DNA from: RYN-230 sp963834515
Lineage (GTDB): Bacteria > Actinomycetota > Actinomycetes > Streptosporangiales > Streptosporangiaceae
Direction: 5' to 3'
DNA length: 64,000 nt
NCBI GenBank assembly: GCA_963834515.1
Contig: CAWICB010000007.1
Coordinates: forward strand, 1,736,001-1,800,000
The position numbers and the translations under genes are program-made. Under the pieces are notes generated by a model, which worked only from the letters and a program-made list of their open reading frames with translations, was not told the DNA's origin and searched no databases. Below are positions 52,584-61,028 of the stretch, piece after piece. Numbering within the stretch: position 1 is the stretch's first letter; each line of letters starts with the position of its first letter.

Positions 52584-53000
52584 ATGTCATTCAGCGACGA
52601 CGAACTGAGCTACCTGGCGACGCAGCGGCTGGGCCGGCTGGCCACCATGCAGCCCGACGGCACACTGCAGGTCAATCCGGTGGGGTTCGGGCATAATCCC
52701 GGCACCGGGACGATCGACATCGACGGGTTCAACATGGCGGCCAGCCGCAAGTTCCGCAACGTGGCCGAGAACGGCCGGGTGGCGTTCGTGGTCAACGACA
52801 TCGCCTCGGTTGACCCGTGGCGGGTGCGCTGTGTCGAGATCCGCGGGCACGCTGAGGCCATCTCCGGGCCGGCCGATTCGGCGGCGCCGGTCGGCGGCGC
52901 CATCATCCGGATCCATCCCGGCCGGATCCTCAGCTTCGGGCTGGCTGAGCCGGATGATGACGGTCACGGCCCCGGCCCAGAGCGCCAGGCCGCCGGTTAA
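52584..53000 (+). CDS. PPOX-class F420-dependent oxidoreductase
   Basis: This 138-aa split-barrel protein starts MSFSDDELSYLATQRLGRLA and contains TMQPDGTLQVNPVGF, DGFNMAASRKFRNVAENGRV, AFVVNDIASVDPWRVRCVEI, and IRIHPGRILSFGL. These are features of the PPOX F420 family. It likely reduces an unsaturated metabolite with F420H2. GGGGAG sits close to ATG 52584; a GTG at 52557 would add nine residues. Confidence 0.8.
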   Translation: MSFSDDELSYLATQRLGRLATMQPDGTLQVNPVGFGHNPGTGTIDIDGFNMAASRKFRNVAENGRVAFVVNDIASVDPWRVRCVEIRGHAEAISGPADSAAPVGGAIIRIHPGRILSFGLAEPDDDGHGPGPERQAAG

Positions 53001-53054
53001 CCGCAGCGGCCCCGGTCCGGCCGTCCAGGCCGGCCGGGGTCAGGCCGGGCCGGG

Positions 53055-53333
53055 TCAGGCTGGCGGCTGGCCGGCCTGCACGTCGATCGGCGCGCTGGCC
53101 GCCGGTGCCGGGCCGATCGGGCGATGCCCGGGCAGCGCGATGAGCGTGACGTCGAGGTCGGCCAGACCCCGGGTGACCTGCGCGCTGGTCGCCGCGCTGA
53201 GCGCCACCCGGTACTCGAACGACGCGACGCCGCCCGGGCTGATCAGCTGGATCCCGCCCGGCTCGGTGACCTTGAGATGGTCGGTGCCGAACCCTTCGAC
53301 GTCGCCAACAACTTCGGCCGGCCAGATTTGGAA
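53055..53333 (-). pseudogene. C-terminal remnant of an unidentified gene
   Basis: A minus-strand frame with coding-like composition reads VVGDVEGFGTDHLKVTEPGG, IQLISPGGVASFEYRVALSA, and ADLDVTLIALPGHRPIGPAP. It ends at TGA 53055. It has no start codon and is closed upstream by a TAG that lies inside the conserved element (53334-53336). The beta-rich pattern may be from the end of a sugar-epimerase-like or glycosidase protein; I cannot name it. It appears cut off exactly at the element border. Confidence 0.5.
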
Positions 53334-53382
53334 CTAGCAGCCTTGGGGATATGGGTCCGCAGCCCGCGGTAGAGGCTGAGTC
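53329..53382 (+). repeat. Conserved non-coding element, copy 2
   Basis: It reads GGAACTAGCAGCCTTGGGG, ATATG, 18 bases, then GAGGCTGAGTC. Block spacing is identical to copies 1 and 3. It ends about 30 bp before the ATG of microprotein copy 2 and abuts the truncated gene to its left. Confidence 0.75.
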
Positions 53383-53412
53383 ATGACGTGGACCCTGCGA
53401 AGGGGGAACGTG

Positions 53413-53517
53413 ATGGGGAAAGAAGCCCGCCTGGCGCTGTTGCTGGCCGCCGCAGCCTGCCTGCTGGCCGTCATGGCCGACTGGCTAGTCACGGAGATCC
53501 ACCCAAAACAGCAGTAG
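53413..53517 (+). CDS. MGKEAR single-TM microprotein, copy 2 (34 aa), possible -1 frameshift
   Basis: The 34-codon gene reads MGKEAR, a hydrophobic helix (LALLLAAAACLLAVM), then ADWLVTEIHPKQQ and TAG. AGGGGG at 53401-53406 lies six bases before the ATG. It is a clear paralogue of the protein at 29327-29434. Near its end the codons CCA AAA form a C CCA AAA slippery heptamer (53502-53508). A -1 shift there would give a 95-aa product with 63 extra residues (TAVAAAPAAEPSAVPDAS and so on, to DQHRPDDA, stop at 53699). Whether the shift happens is unknown; the tail frame may also mark a decayed longer gene. Confidence 0.6.
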   Translation: MGKEARLALLLAAAACLLAVMADWLVTEIHPKQQ

Positions 53518-53523
53518 CCGCCG

Positions 53524-53661
53524 CACCGGCGGCGGAACCGTCAGCCGTACCCGACGCATCACCGGCGGCGGAACCGTCAGCCGTACCCGACGCATCACCG
53601 GCGGCGGAACCGTCAGCCGTACCCGACGCATCACCGGCGGCGGAGCCGCCAGGCGTACCCG
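53524..53661 (+). repeat. 36-bp minisatellite
   Basis: Three perfect units of 36 bp (53524-53559, 53560-53595, 53596-53631), each beginning CACCGGCGGCGGAACCGTCA, are followed by a diverged partial unit to about 53661. In the frame reached by a -1 shift from the microprotein they encode PAAEPSAVPDAS. The length is a multiple of three, so copy-number change would keep that frame. Confidence 0.85.
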
Positions 53662-53768
53662 AGGTCAGCGAGGATCAGCACCGCCCAGACGACGCTTAGT
53701 GCCTTGACCGGTGATGAGCCTGGGTAGTGGGCCGACCACTTGACGGCGGCCCCGGCGGCCAGCGCGGC

Positions 53769-55207
53769 CTAGCCCGGGCAGTGCAGGTACTGCAGCCGGT
53801 TGTGGCGCAGTGGCGGATGCCGCCACTCCGCTAGGGCGGCCCGGCCGGGGAGCGCGCACGTGATGTCCATCCGGTGCGGCGTTTCCAGGAAGATGATCTC
53901 GGCCCGGAGCGTACGCCGGTCCAGCCAGCCGCCTGAGGCGGCGACCGGGATGGTGTCGCCATGGCGGTCGGCGGACTCCGACACGGTCCAGCCCGTGGCG
54001 CCGACCGGGACCGTCAGTTCGTTGCCGGGCTCGATAAGGGAGAGCTGCCACCCGCCGGCCGCCGGGGCCACCTCGATGGCGGTGAGCGCGGGCCGGACCT
54101 GGGCGCTGCCGCCGCCGGGGGCCACGGTGAACGGCCCGGCGGTCCATGGCGCCCAGCCGGCGGGGCCGGCTGGGCCGCGCAGGCGGTCAGTTCCAGGCCT
54201 GCGAGCCGGGCGCTGAGCTGGTCTTGCGCGGAGCCCGCCGCAGGCACGCTGGCGCCCAGGCCGGGCAGCAGGTGGGCCCACATGGCGTCAAGCACGGCCT
54301 GCATATCGGTGGCGTAGGCGGTGGTGACGATCACCGCCTGCTGCTCAGGCAGGATCACGCAGAACTGGCCGAAGGCGCCGTCGCCACGGTATCCGTGCCG
54401 GGACATCCAGAACTGGAAGCCGTAGCCCTGCTGCCAGTCGCCGCTGGGCTGGCCGGAGTTGTCCACCTGCTTCGAGGTCGCCTCGGCCACCCACTTGTCG
54501 GGGATGAGCTGGGTACCCGCCCAGCGGCCGCGCTGCAGGTACAGCAGCCCGAGCTTGGCCACGTCCTCGGTGCGGGCATGCAGGCCGCTGAAGCCCTGTT
54601 CCCGCCCGGGCGGGAGCGTGTGCCAGCCGACATGCCCGATGCCGAGCGGATCGAACAACCGGGGCCGCAAGTACTCGGTGAGTGGCATCCCGGCGTTGCG
54701 CTGGATGATGCTGGCCAGCGTGTATGTGCAGGGCTGGCTGTAGGCGAACACCGTACCCGGCTCCTGGTCGGGCGGGACCAGCAGGAAGCCGCGAACCGGC
54801 TCATCCCGGTCGTGCGCGATCGCCTCGGCCAGCATGTCCCGGGTATGGCCGCTGGCCATCGAGGCGACATGGCGGACCCGGACCGCCCGGCTGCGCGGGT
54901 CGGTGATGTCGGCGGCAAACTCGGCGAAGTGCGAGACCACCGGGTCGTCCAGCTCCAGCAGGCCCTCGGCCTGGGCGAAGGCCGCCGCGGTGGCGGTGAA
55001 GCTCTTGCTCAGCGAGTACAGCAACTGCGGCCGGTCCGCGCTGTACGGCGCCCACCAGCCCTCGGCCACCACGTGGCCGTGCCGCAGCACCATCAGGCTG
55101 TGCAGCTCGGCACCTGGGTGCCGGTCCATGGCGTCCAGGAAGCCGAGGATCGCGGCCGGATCGACCTGCTGGTCCGCGGGCGTGCTGCGCGGCAGTGCGT
55201 TCGCCAT
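53769..55207 (-). pseudogene. Beta-lactamase-family serine hydrolase, frameshifted
   Basis: From ATG 55207 the protein has the serine hydrolase motifs: LLYSLSKSFTATAAAF (Ser65 and Lys68 of SxxK), VFAYSQPCTYTLASII, and a C-terminal GYGFQFWMSRHGYRGDGAFG. Near 54150-54170 the frame shifts by one missing base. The continuation in the other frame reads WAPWTAGPFTVAPGGGSAQV and LSLIEPGNELTVPVG to CALPGRAALAEWRHP, a beta-rich C-terminal domain seen in D-aminopeptidase-like relatives. The intact product would be about 479 residues. A sequencing error is possible because the catalytic domain is complete. Confidence 0.75.
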
Positions 55208-55261
55208 GACGCGAGCCTAGGGGGAACGCGCCGATGGCTGGCAGATGGCCCGGCCAGCCGG

Positions 55262-56032
55262 CTAGAGCAGGGCGCCCTGCGCCGGCGGCAGCCAGGGCAG
55301 CACGACCGCGGCGAGGATCATCGCGCCACCCACGGCGTAGCCGAAAGCCTGGCCGGAGCGCCACACCTTCTCGATGAAGACCACCGCGGTAAGGCCGACC
55401 ATCCAGGCCCAGTTCATGACGCCCACCGCCACCAGCACCAGCATCAGGCTCCAGCAGCACCCCACGCAGTAGCCGCCGTGATAGACACCGACCCGGATGT
55501 CCCGCAGCCGGCCCGAGTAGTTCCCGAAGTGGAGCAGGAAGCCAAGCGGTGAGCGGCAGTGCCGCAGGCACCGCGCCTTGAGCGGGGTGAACTGGTACAG
55601 CCCGGCCACGGCCAGGATGACGGCAGCACTCCAGATGGCCAGGCCCGAGGGCGCCCTGCTCATGCCCATCGGGGCCAGCGTGCCAAGCGCACGGGAAAGC
55701 CCGAACGCCAGCACACCGAACCCGGCCCAGGCCAGCAGGTAACCGGTGACGAGCAGGGTGGTGCGGCCGGCCGCGGTGCCCTGACCGCGGGAGCGGAGCA
55801 CGGTCACGTACATCGATGCCACCGGAGCCACCGACGGCAGCATCATGGCCGCCATCATGACTATCCACAGCAGCAGGAACTGGCCGAACTCGAGCCACGG
55901 GCCGGCCATCGAGCCCGGCATCCCAGGGCTCTGCCGGATCAGCAGCACCCAGGCGGCGGCCGCGGCAACCAGCAGCCCCGCCCACAGCGCCGGGCTGCTA
56001 CGCCTGCCAGGCGAACTGGCGGAAGTGGCCAT
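55262..56032 (-). CDS. DUF2182 integral membrane protein
   Basis: This 256-aa protein has about six TM helices and the DUF2182 signature: WIVMMAAMMLPSVAPV, YQFTPLKARCLRHCRSPLGF, and VYHGGYCVGCCWSLMLVL. The Met, Cys and His residues suggest metal binding in the membrane. It overlaps the upstream DUF1326 gene by 35 bp. These two families are often paired, so they probably act as one membrane system of unknown function. Confidence 0.88.
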   Translation of the reverse strand: MATSASSPGRRSSPALWAGLLVAAAAAWVLLIRQSPGMPGSMAGPWLEFGQFLLLWIVMMAAMMLPSVAPVASMYVTVLRSRGQGTAAGRTTLLVTGYLLAWAGFGVLAFGLSRALGTLAPMGMSRAPSGLAIWSAAVILAVAGLYQFTPLKARCLRHCRSPLGFLLHFGNYSGRLRDIRVGVYHGGYCVGCCWSLMLVLVAVGVMNWAWMVGLTAVVFIEKVWRSGQAFGYAVGGAMILAAVVLPWLPPAQGALL

Positions 56033-56606
56033 TTTTACCCGTATTGTCGAACGCGAGGCCGTAGTCGGGGTCGCTGTACCGGCCAGTGATGCTGCGGGCG
56101 ATGGGCAGGCTGGTGCCCATCGGGTGGAACACGTTGACGATCTCCATCACCGCGGCCGAATTCGGCGCCCGCAGGCCCTCGACCTCGAACTCCATGATCC
56201 CCGGCACCTCGACCCGCTTACGGTCCCGGCCGGCGGTGAACATGATCGGGACGAACTTCACGCCCAGCTGCTCGCCGACCAGGCCGGCCAGCATTTCCGG
56301 CGGGCCGCCCCGCGCGCCGGACAGCACGTCACCGAGTGCCGCGCGCTGTGTTCCGTCCGCGCGTCCGTCGATGTACACGGCCACCCGCCAGCCGCCCTCG
56401 GCCATGACCGCGGGTGAATCGACCACCAGCACCGCGTTGAGCCCGTCCAGCCGCACGCCGTCGCAGTGCCCCTCGGTGATGTGCATGGCCAGCGGCACGA
56501 GGCAGCGGTCGTTGTCCGCCGGGCCGAGCAGTGATGACGTGATACAGGGGCAGAGGATGTCGCAGTTGCAGTTCTCCAGGTACTCGCCGCTCAGCTGCCA
56601 TGCCAT
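55998..56606 (-). CDS. DUF1326 domain protein
   Basis: This 202-aa protein begins MAWQLSGEYLENCNCDILCP, the hallmark CNC-C motif of DUF1326, followed by HITEGHCDGVRLDGLNAVLV, PPEMLAGLVGEQLGV, and FEVEGLRAPNSAAVMEIVNV. The N-terminal cysteines could bind a metal. It is the first gene of the DUF1326-DUF2182 pair. Confidence 0.88.
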   Translation of the reverse strand: MAWQLSGEYLENCNCDILCPCITSSLLGPADNDRCLVPLAMHITEGHCDGVRLDGLNAVLVVDSPAVMAEGGWRVAVYIDGRADGTQRAALGDVLSGARGGPPEMLAGLVGEQLGVKFVPIMFTAGRDRKRVEVPGIMEFEVEGLRAPNSAAVMEIVNVFHPMGTSLPIARSITGRYSDPDYGLAFDNTGKNGHFRQFAWQA

Positions 56607-56700
56607 GGCCGTACCCCCCGGGTCTGAGGCCTGCTGGGACCACGACTGTAACTCCGCGAGGACCCGCCCGAGAAGGGCGCAGCCGCGGCTGGCCGGCCAT

Positions 56701-57336
56701 TCAGTGCACGGGGTGGATGATCCCGGCCGAGGCCAGGCCGTCGAGGATGAGCTGGACAGCGATCGCGGCGATGAGGAAGCCGAACACCTTCTCGGTCACC
56801 AGCATGCGGTTCTCGTCCAGCCTGGCGCTGACCTGGTTGGCCCAGCGGAAGACCACGACGTCGATCAGCAGCACGACAACGAGGATGCCGACGGCCAGCG
56901 CCAGCACGCTCAGCGACTCCGCCTCCGCGGAGATCGTGACCAGGCCGACGATACCGACGGGATTGAGCAGGTAAGGGACGGCCAGCGGGAACTGGGCCAG
57001 CTGCAGCGGATCCTTACCGGCGGTGCGCTCGCTGCCGCCACCCTGGCCGAGCACCATCCACACCGCCAGGACCAGCAGGATCACGCCGCCCGCGATCGAC
57101 AGCGAGGCAAGACTGAAGTGCAGCAGCGTGCGGAGCAGCTCACCCAGGATGACCAGGCCTACGGCCACCGTGGCCGCAGTGGTCAGCATCTTCCGCCGCA
57201 CCCGCTGGCTGGTGGCCGGGTCAAGGGAGGCAGTGATTTCCAGGAACGGGACGAGGGCGAGTTTGGGCCCGACCCCGATCAGCAGCACGAGGAAGGTGTC
57301 GATCGCCCCGGAGGCGGTGATCGCGGTCTGCTCCAT
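56701..57336 (-). CDS. MarC-family (NAAT) membrane protein
   Basis: This 211-aa protein has six TM segments in the MarC pattern: IDTFLVLLIGVGPKLALVPF, IAGGVILLVLAVWMVLG, FPLAVPYLLNPVGIVGLVTI (the usual P-L-A-x-P-x-L-x-x-P core), and EKVFGFLIAAIAVQLILDGL. Function is unsettled; the family is no longer thought to be a multidrug exporter. ATG 57336 (MEQTAITASG) is chosen because the extra 68 upstream residues lack membrane character. Confidence 0.82.
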   Translation of the reverse strand: MEQTAITASGAIDTFLVLLIGVGPKLALVPFLEITASLDPATSQRVRRKMLTTAATVAVGLVILGELLRTLLHFSLASLSIAGGVILLVLAVWMVLGQGGGSERTAGKDPLQLAQFPLAVPYLLNPVGIVGLVTISAEAESLSVLALAVGILVVVLLIDVVVFRWANQVSARLDENRMLVTEKVFGFLIAAIAVQLILDGLASAGIIHPVH

Positions 57337-57578
57337 CCGCCAAGTGTGCCGGTAGCGCACCGCCAGCAACAGATTCAGTTCGGCCCGCCGCGCCGTATTT
57401 AGCATTACCCAGCGGCACAGACGAACGGTACTTTCGCCAAGTTTGGCCGGATTCCCCCGCGTGTCGTCATGCATTGGGGCGTATCGGGACAGTACTCTCC
57501 CCGTGATCATGAAGGCCATGCGGTAACGGGGCGCGCCCATCTATCCGGCGAATTCTGTTACGTGGGGGGAGCAGCTCG

Positions 57579-60038
57579 ATGTATTCGCGGATCCGCTGCA
57601 GGCATGGGCGCACTGCCGCAAGGTTCCGGCGTTCAGTTCCGGTCGCGATGGCTATTGCGGCGGCAGCTGCGGCCGTGCTCCCCGCTCAGACGGCGGCAGC
57701 CGCGGCCCATCCCGCGTTTGTGCGGCTGACCTATCTCCGGCATTCGTTCGTCGTTCCCCGCGACTGGCGCGTGATCAACCTCCGCGAACACCCGCGAACT
57801 TGTGTCCGGTTCGACCGGCACATCATCTATCTGGGCACACCCTCACCTAATCAGGCGTGTCCCAGTTCGGCTATCGGGACCACCGAGGCAATGCTCATCG
57901 AGCCCGCCGCGCGGCACGCGGCGCAAGGGGCGGTCGAGAACCCCACGGAAAGACGGATCACGGTCACCACCCGGCGCCTGCACATCGTGGCCACATTCGA
58001 TAAGCACCCGGAGCAGATCCGCCGGATGCTGGCCAGCGCCGGCCTGCCGCACCCGGCAGATGACCCGGACCGGCCGCAGCCGGCCACCCTGGCCGCCTCG
58101 CTCCCGGCCGGGGTGACCAGCTACCGCGGGCTCGGCTTCGACACCTGCACCGCGCCCAGCGAAACCGCCATGCAGGCCTGGCGGGCGCATTCCCCGTACG
58201 GGGCAGTCGGGATCTACATCGGCGGCTCAGACTCAGCCTGCGCCCAGCCCAACCTGACCCCCGGCTGGCTGGCCGCCACGGCCGCCCAGGGCTGGCATTT
58301 CATCCCCATGTACGTCGGGCCGCAGGCCGCTTTCGGCGAACTGCAGAAGGCGCCGGCCGGCCAGGGAACGGCGGCGGCGAACGACGCAGCCACCCAGGCG
58401 GAACAGCTTGGCTTCGGGCCGCAGACCCCCATCTACTACGACATGGAGAGCTACCCGGCCAAGGAGTCCGGGCGCGTCCTGCAGTTCCTGGCCGCCTGGA
58501 CTACCAGGCTGCACGCGCTGGGGTACCTGTCGGGGGTGTACAGCAGTTCGTCCACGGGCATCTCCGACCTCGCCCGGCAGGCCGCGGCGGGCAACTACCC
58601 GGTTCCTGACGTCATCTTCGACGCGCTGTGGAACGGGCAGGCCAACACCCAGGATTCCGTGCTGCAGGCCGGCCAGTGGGCCCATCAGCACCGGGCGCAC
58701 CAGTACACCGGCAATGTCAGTCAGACGTATGGCGGCACGACGATCGTGATCGATCAGGACTACCTGGACATCGAGCTGCTGCCGAAGTCCTCACCGGACA
58801 CCCCGGGCTACCCGGCCGGGGCCGCGTCGAGCCGGTACAGCGGGGCGGCGTTCGATACCTGCACCGCGCCCGCACTGGCCGCCATGAGGGCCTGGCGGAG
58901 CTCGCCGTTCCACGCGGCCGGCGTGTACATCGGTGGCATCAACCGCGCATGCGGCCAGCCCCACCTCACGGCGAGCTGGGTTACCTCGGTGTCGGAACTG
59001 CACTGGCGGCTGCTGCCGCTCTACGTCGGGCTGCAGCCGTCGTGCCGCACCGGGGCTGATCCGGCCGGGGTGGCCAAGAACTCCGCCCTGGCCATCGATG
59101 GGTCCATCGCGGCGAGCCAGGGCGCCGCCGCGGCGGACAGCGCCGCCGCCCGGGCCAGGGCCCTGGGCCTGCTCCCGGGGAGCATCATCTATGACTACAT
59201 CGAGCAGTATTCACCGGCTCACCAGCGCTGCCAGAGCGCTGTTCTGGGCTTTGTCTCCGGCTGGGCGCGGGAACTGCACCGGCTCGGATTCCTGGCCGGG
59301 GTGTACGCGTCGCTTGCCTCCGGCGGAGCCGCGGTGGCCAGCCGCTATCCCGTCGCATCGTTCGGCCGGCCGGACGCGATCTGGGTGGCCAGCTGGGACG
59401 GGGACCGGTCCCTGACCGGGTGGGCTGGCATTACCGGCCGCCAGTGGGCCCTGCACCAGCGGGCCAAGCAGTACCAGGGCCCGCACAACGCCAGCTATGG
59501 CGGCACCACCATCCGCATGGCCAGCGACAATGTGGACGCGCCGGCCGCCACGGTGGGCTACGGCTACAAGGTAGCCAGCCCGGCCGGGCTCAACGCGCGC
59601 ACCGGCCCGGCCAAGTCGTACCGGATAGTCAAGACCTACCCGCCGCATGCCACGGTTCAGGTGGTCTGCCAGGCGCCCGGCTCCGCCATCTTCAGCACTG
59701 ACGTGTGGGACAAGCTCAGCAACGGCAGCTACGTCAGCGACTACTACCTCAACACGCCGTCCAAGACCGGCTACAGCGTCCCACTGCCCCGCTGCGCCTA
59801 CCCCTACCAGGTAGCGAACCCGGGCGGGATCCGCGAGCGCACCGGGCTGGGCTGGTCGCACCGGGTGTCCGGCGAGTTGCCGTACGGCGGCCTGGCCTGG
59901 GTGGTATGCCAGCAGGCCGGGCCCAAGGACGGGACGTCACCCGTGTGGGATGACCTGCTGAACGGGCAGTGGATCCCCGATTTCCACCTGGCCACGCCGA
60001 GCAGGACCGGGTACAGCGGGCCGGCGCCGCGCTGCTGA
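57579..60038 (+). CDS. Secreted protein with two DUF1906 domains and SH3-like repeats
   Basis: This 819-aa protein starts with a Tat/Sec-like signal region (RCRHGRTAARFRR, then VAMAIAAAAAAVLPAQTAAA). Two glycoside-hydrolase-like DUF1906 domains follow, at about residues 180-395 (YRGLGFDTCTAPSETAMQAW, IYIGGSDSACAQPNLTPGWL, YYDMESYPAKESGRVLQFLA) and 415-650 (FDTCTAPALAAMRAWRSSPF, YIGGINRACGQPHLTASWVT, IYDYIEQYSP). The C-terminal 170 residues hold two SH3-like wall-binding units (SPAGLNARTGPAKSYRIVKT and NPGGIRERTGLGWSHRVSGE). It probably acts on or binds the cell wall outside the cell. Domain 2 has IEQ where domain 1 has MES, so active residues may differ. Confidence 0.85.
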   Translation: MYSRIRCRHGRTAARFRRSVPVAMAIAAAAAAVLPAQTAAAAAHPAFVRLTYLRHSFVVPRDWRVINLREHPRTCVRFDRHIIYLGTPSPNQACPSSAIGTTEAMLIEPAARHAAQGAVENPTERRITVTTRRLHIVATFDKHPEQIRRMLASAGLPHPADDPDRPQPATLAASLPAGVTSYRGLGFDTCTAPSETAMQAWRAHSPYGAVGIYIGGSDSACAQPNLTPGWLAATAAQGWHFIPMYVGPQAAFGELQKAPAGQGTAAANDAATQAEQLGFGPQTPIYYDMESYPAKESGRVLQFLAAWTTRLHALGYLSGVYSSSSTGISDLARQAAAGNYPVPDVIFDALWNGQANTQDSVLQAGQWAHQHRAHQYTGNVSQTYGGTTIVIDQDYLDIELLPKSSPDTPGYPAGAASSRYSGAAFDTCTAPALAAMRAWRSSPFHAAGVYIGGINRACGQPHLTASWVTSVSELHWRLLPLYVGLQPSCRTGADPAGVAKNSALAIDGSIAASQGAAAADSAAARARALGLLPGSIIYDYIEQYSPAHQRCQSAVLGFVSGWARELHRLGFLAGVYASLASGGAAVASRYPVASFGRPDAIWVASWDGDRSLTGWAGITGRQWALHQRAKQYQGPHNASYGGTTIRMASDNVDAPAATVGYGYKVASPAGLNARTGPAKSYRIVKTYPPHATVQVVCQAPGSAIFSTDVWDKLSNGSYVSDYYLNTPSKTGYSVPLPRCAYPYQVANPGGIRERTGLGWSHRVSGELPYGGLAWVVCQQAGPKDGTSPVWDDLLNGQWIPDFHLATPSRTGYSGPAPRC

Positions 60039-60091
60039 CGGCCGGCCGGGCCGCCGGCCGCGGCCCGGCCACGCAGCCGCCAGCGGCGGCG

Positions 60092-60343
60092 TCAGTGCTC
60101 GTGGACGTGATCGTCGTGCTGGAAGTGGCGGTGGCCGTCGTGGACGTGGTCCACGTGATCGCCATGGTCGACCGTCGGGCAGCCGTCTCCCTCGGTATGC
60201 GTGCCCGGGTGGCTGTCATGGACCGCCTGCTCAGGGTGGTGCTGGCCGGCGTGCACGTGATCGACATGGTCGCCGTGCGGGACGGTCTCGCACCCGTCCC
60301 CGGGGTGGTGCTCGTGATCGGCGGGCTCGGTATGAGACGTCAT
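60092..60343 (-). CDS. His-rich metal-binding protein (83 aa)
   Basis: The protein begins MTSHTEPADHEHHPGDGCET and repeats a motif (VPHGDHVDHVHAGQHH and VDHGDHVDHVHDGHRHFQHD), ending DDHVHEH. About one quarter of residues are His, with many Asp/Glu and two Cys in GDGC contexts. GAGGAG lies before the ATG. A role as a cytoplasmic Zn/Ni/Co store or chaperone is likely. No metal transporter is adjacent. Confidence 0.8.
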   Translation of the reverse strand: MTSHTEPADHEHHPGDGCETVPHGDHVDHVHAGQHHPEQAVHDSHPGTHTEGDGCPTVDHGDHVDHVHDGHRHFQHDDHVHEH

Positions 60344-60402
60344 CTCGGCTCCTCGGTCCCGGTCGGCGGCTGACGACTGCAGCTGCCTTCACCGTGGGCT
60401 GG

Positions 60403-60988
60403 TTATCCGTCCATGTTCGCAGGCGGCAGCTCGCGGCCGGACGGCAGATCCGTGATGAGCACATCGAGCAGCGCCGCATCGGGACCCGGCTCGCGGGTCC
60501 GCGCGACCCGGTGCCAGCCCCAGGCACGGAACGCCTGCTGCGCCGGGGTGGCGGCCGGCCGCACGGCGAGGGTGGCCCGCTCCTCGGGCCAGGCCGGCCA
60601 GCACCGCATCATGCAGTGCCCGGCCGATGCCCTGCTGCCGCCACGAGGCGCGGACCAGCAGCTCAGTCAGTGCGAACGTGCGGCCCGGGTGCTCGGTGGT
60701 GACGTCGGCCGCCAGCGGGGTGGTCAGGTGCCGCCACCACGACGTTGACGCCCGGAGCGGCATCCCGGCCGCATAGCCGACCAGGTAGCCGCCGTGGCGG
60801 GCCTCGGCCAGCACGAAGCCAGGCTGCCGCCGCTGAACGCGGAAGCGGTCACCGAATGTCGCGGCGTCCTCACTCCGCTGGTAAGGCGGGGCGGCGAGCA
60901 CCTCGGCGCGCAAGGCTCGCAGGTCGTCTTCGTGCGCGGCGGCCTGGGTCCCGTCCAGCAGCCGGAACGTCAGGCTGGCCGAGGGCAC
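60403..60988 (-). pseudogene. GNAT acetyltransferase, frameshifted
   Basis: From ATG 60988 the protein reads SASLTFRLLDGTQAAAHEDD and FGDRFRVQRRQPGFVLAEAR, with the acetyl-CoA loop LLVRASWRQQGIGRALHDAV. After GLA the natural sequence continues in another frame as EERATLAVRPAATPAQQAFR, AWGWHRVARTREPGPDAALL and so on to stop at 60403. Deleting one base of the GGG run at 60586-60588 restores the fusion (about 194 aa). Either an assembly error or a recent mutation; both halves look well preserved. Confidence 0.75.
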
Positions 60989-61028
60989 GAGCCGGTCCTT
61001 TCCCTGCCGTAGTCAGCGGCGACGCTGA

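Noticed and set aside
53524..53661. 36-bp tandem repeats as a CRISPR array
   Set aside because: The units are contiguous with no unique spacers, so this is a minisatellite.
53388..53699. 103-aa plus-strand frame as an independent gene
   Set aside because: Its first half overlaps the microprotein in another frame and has no own ribosome binding site. It is better treated as the possible -1 extension.
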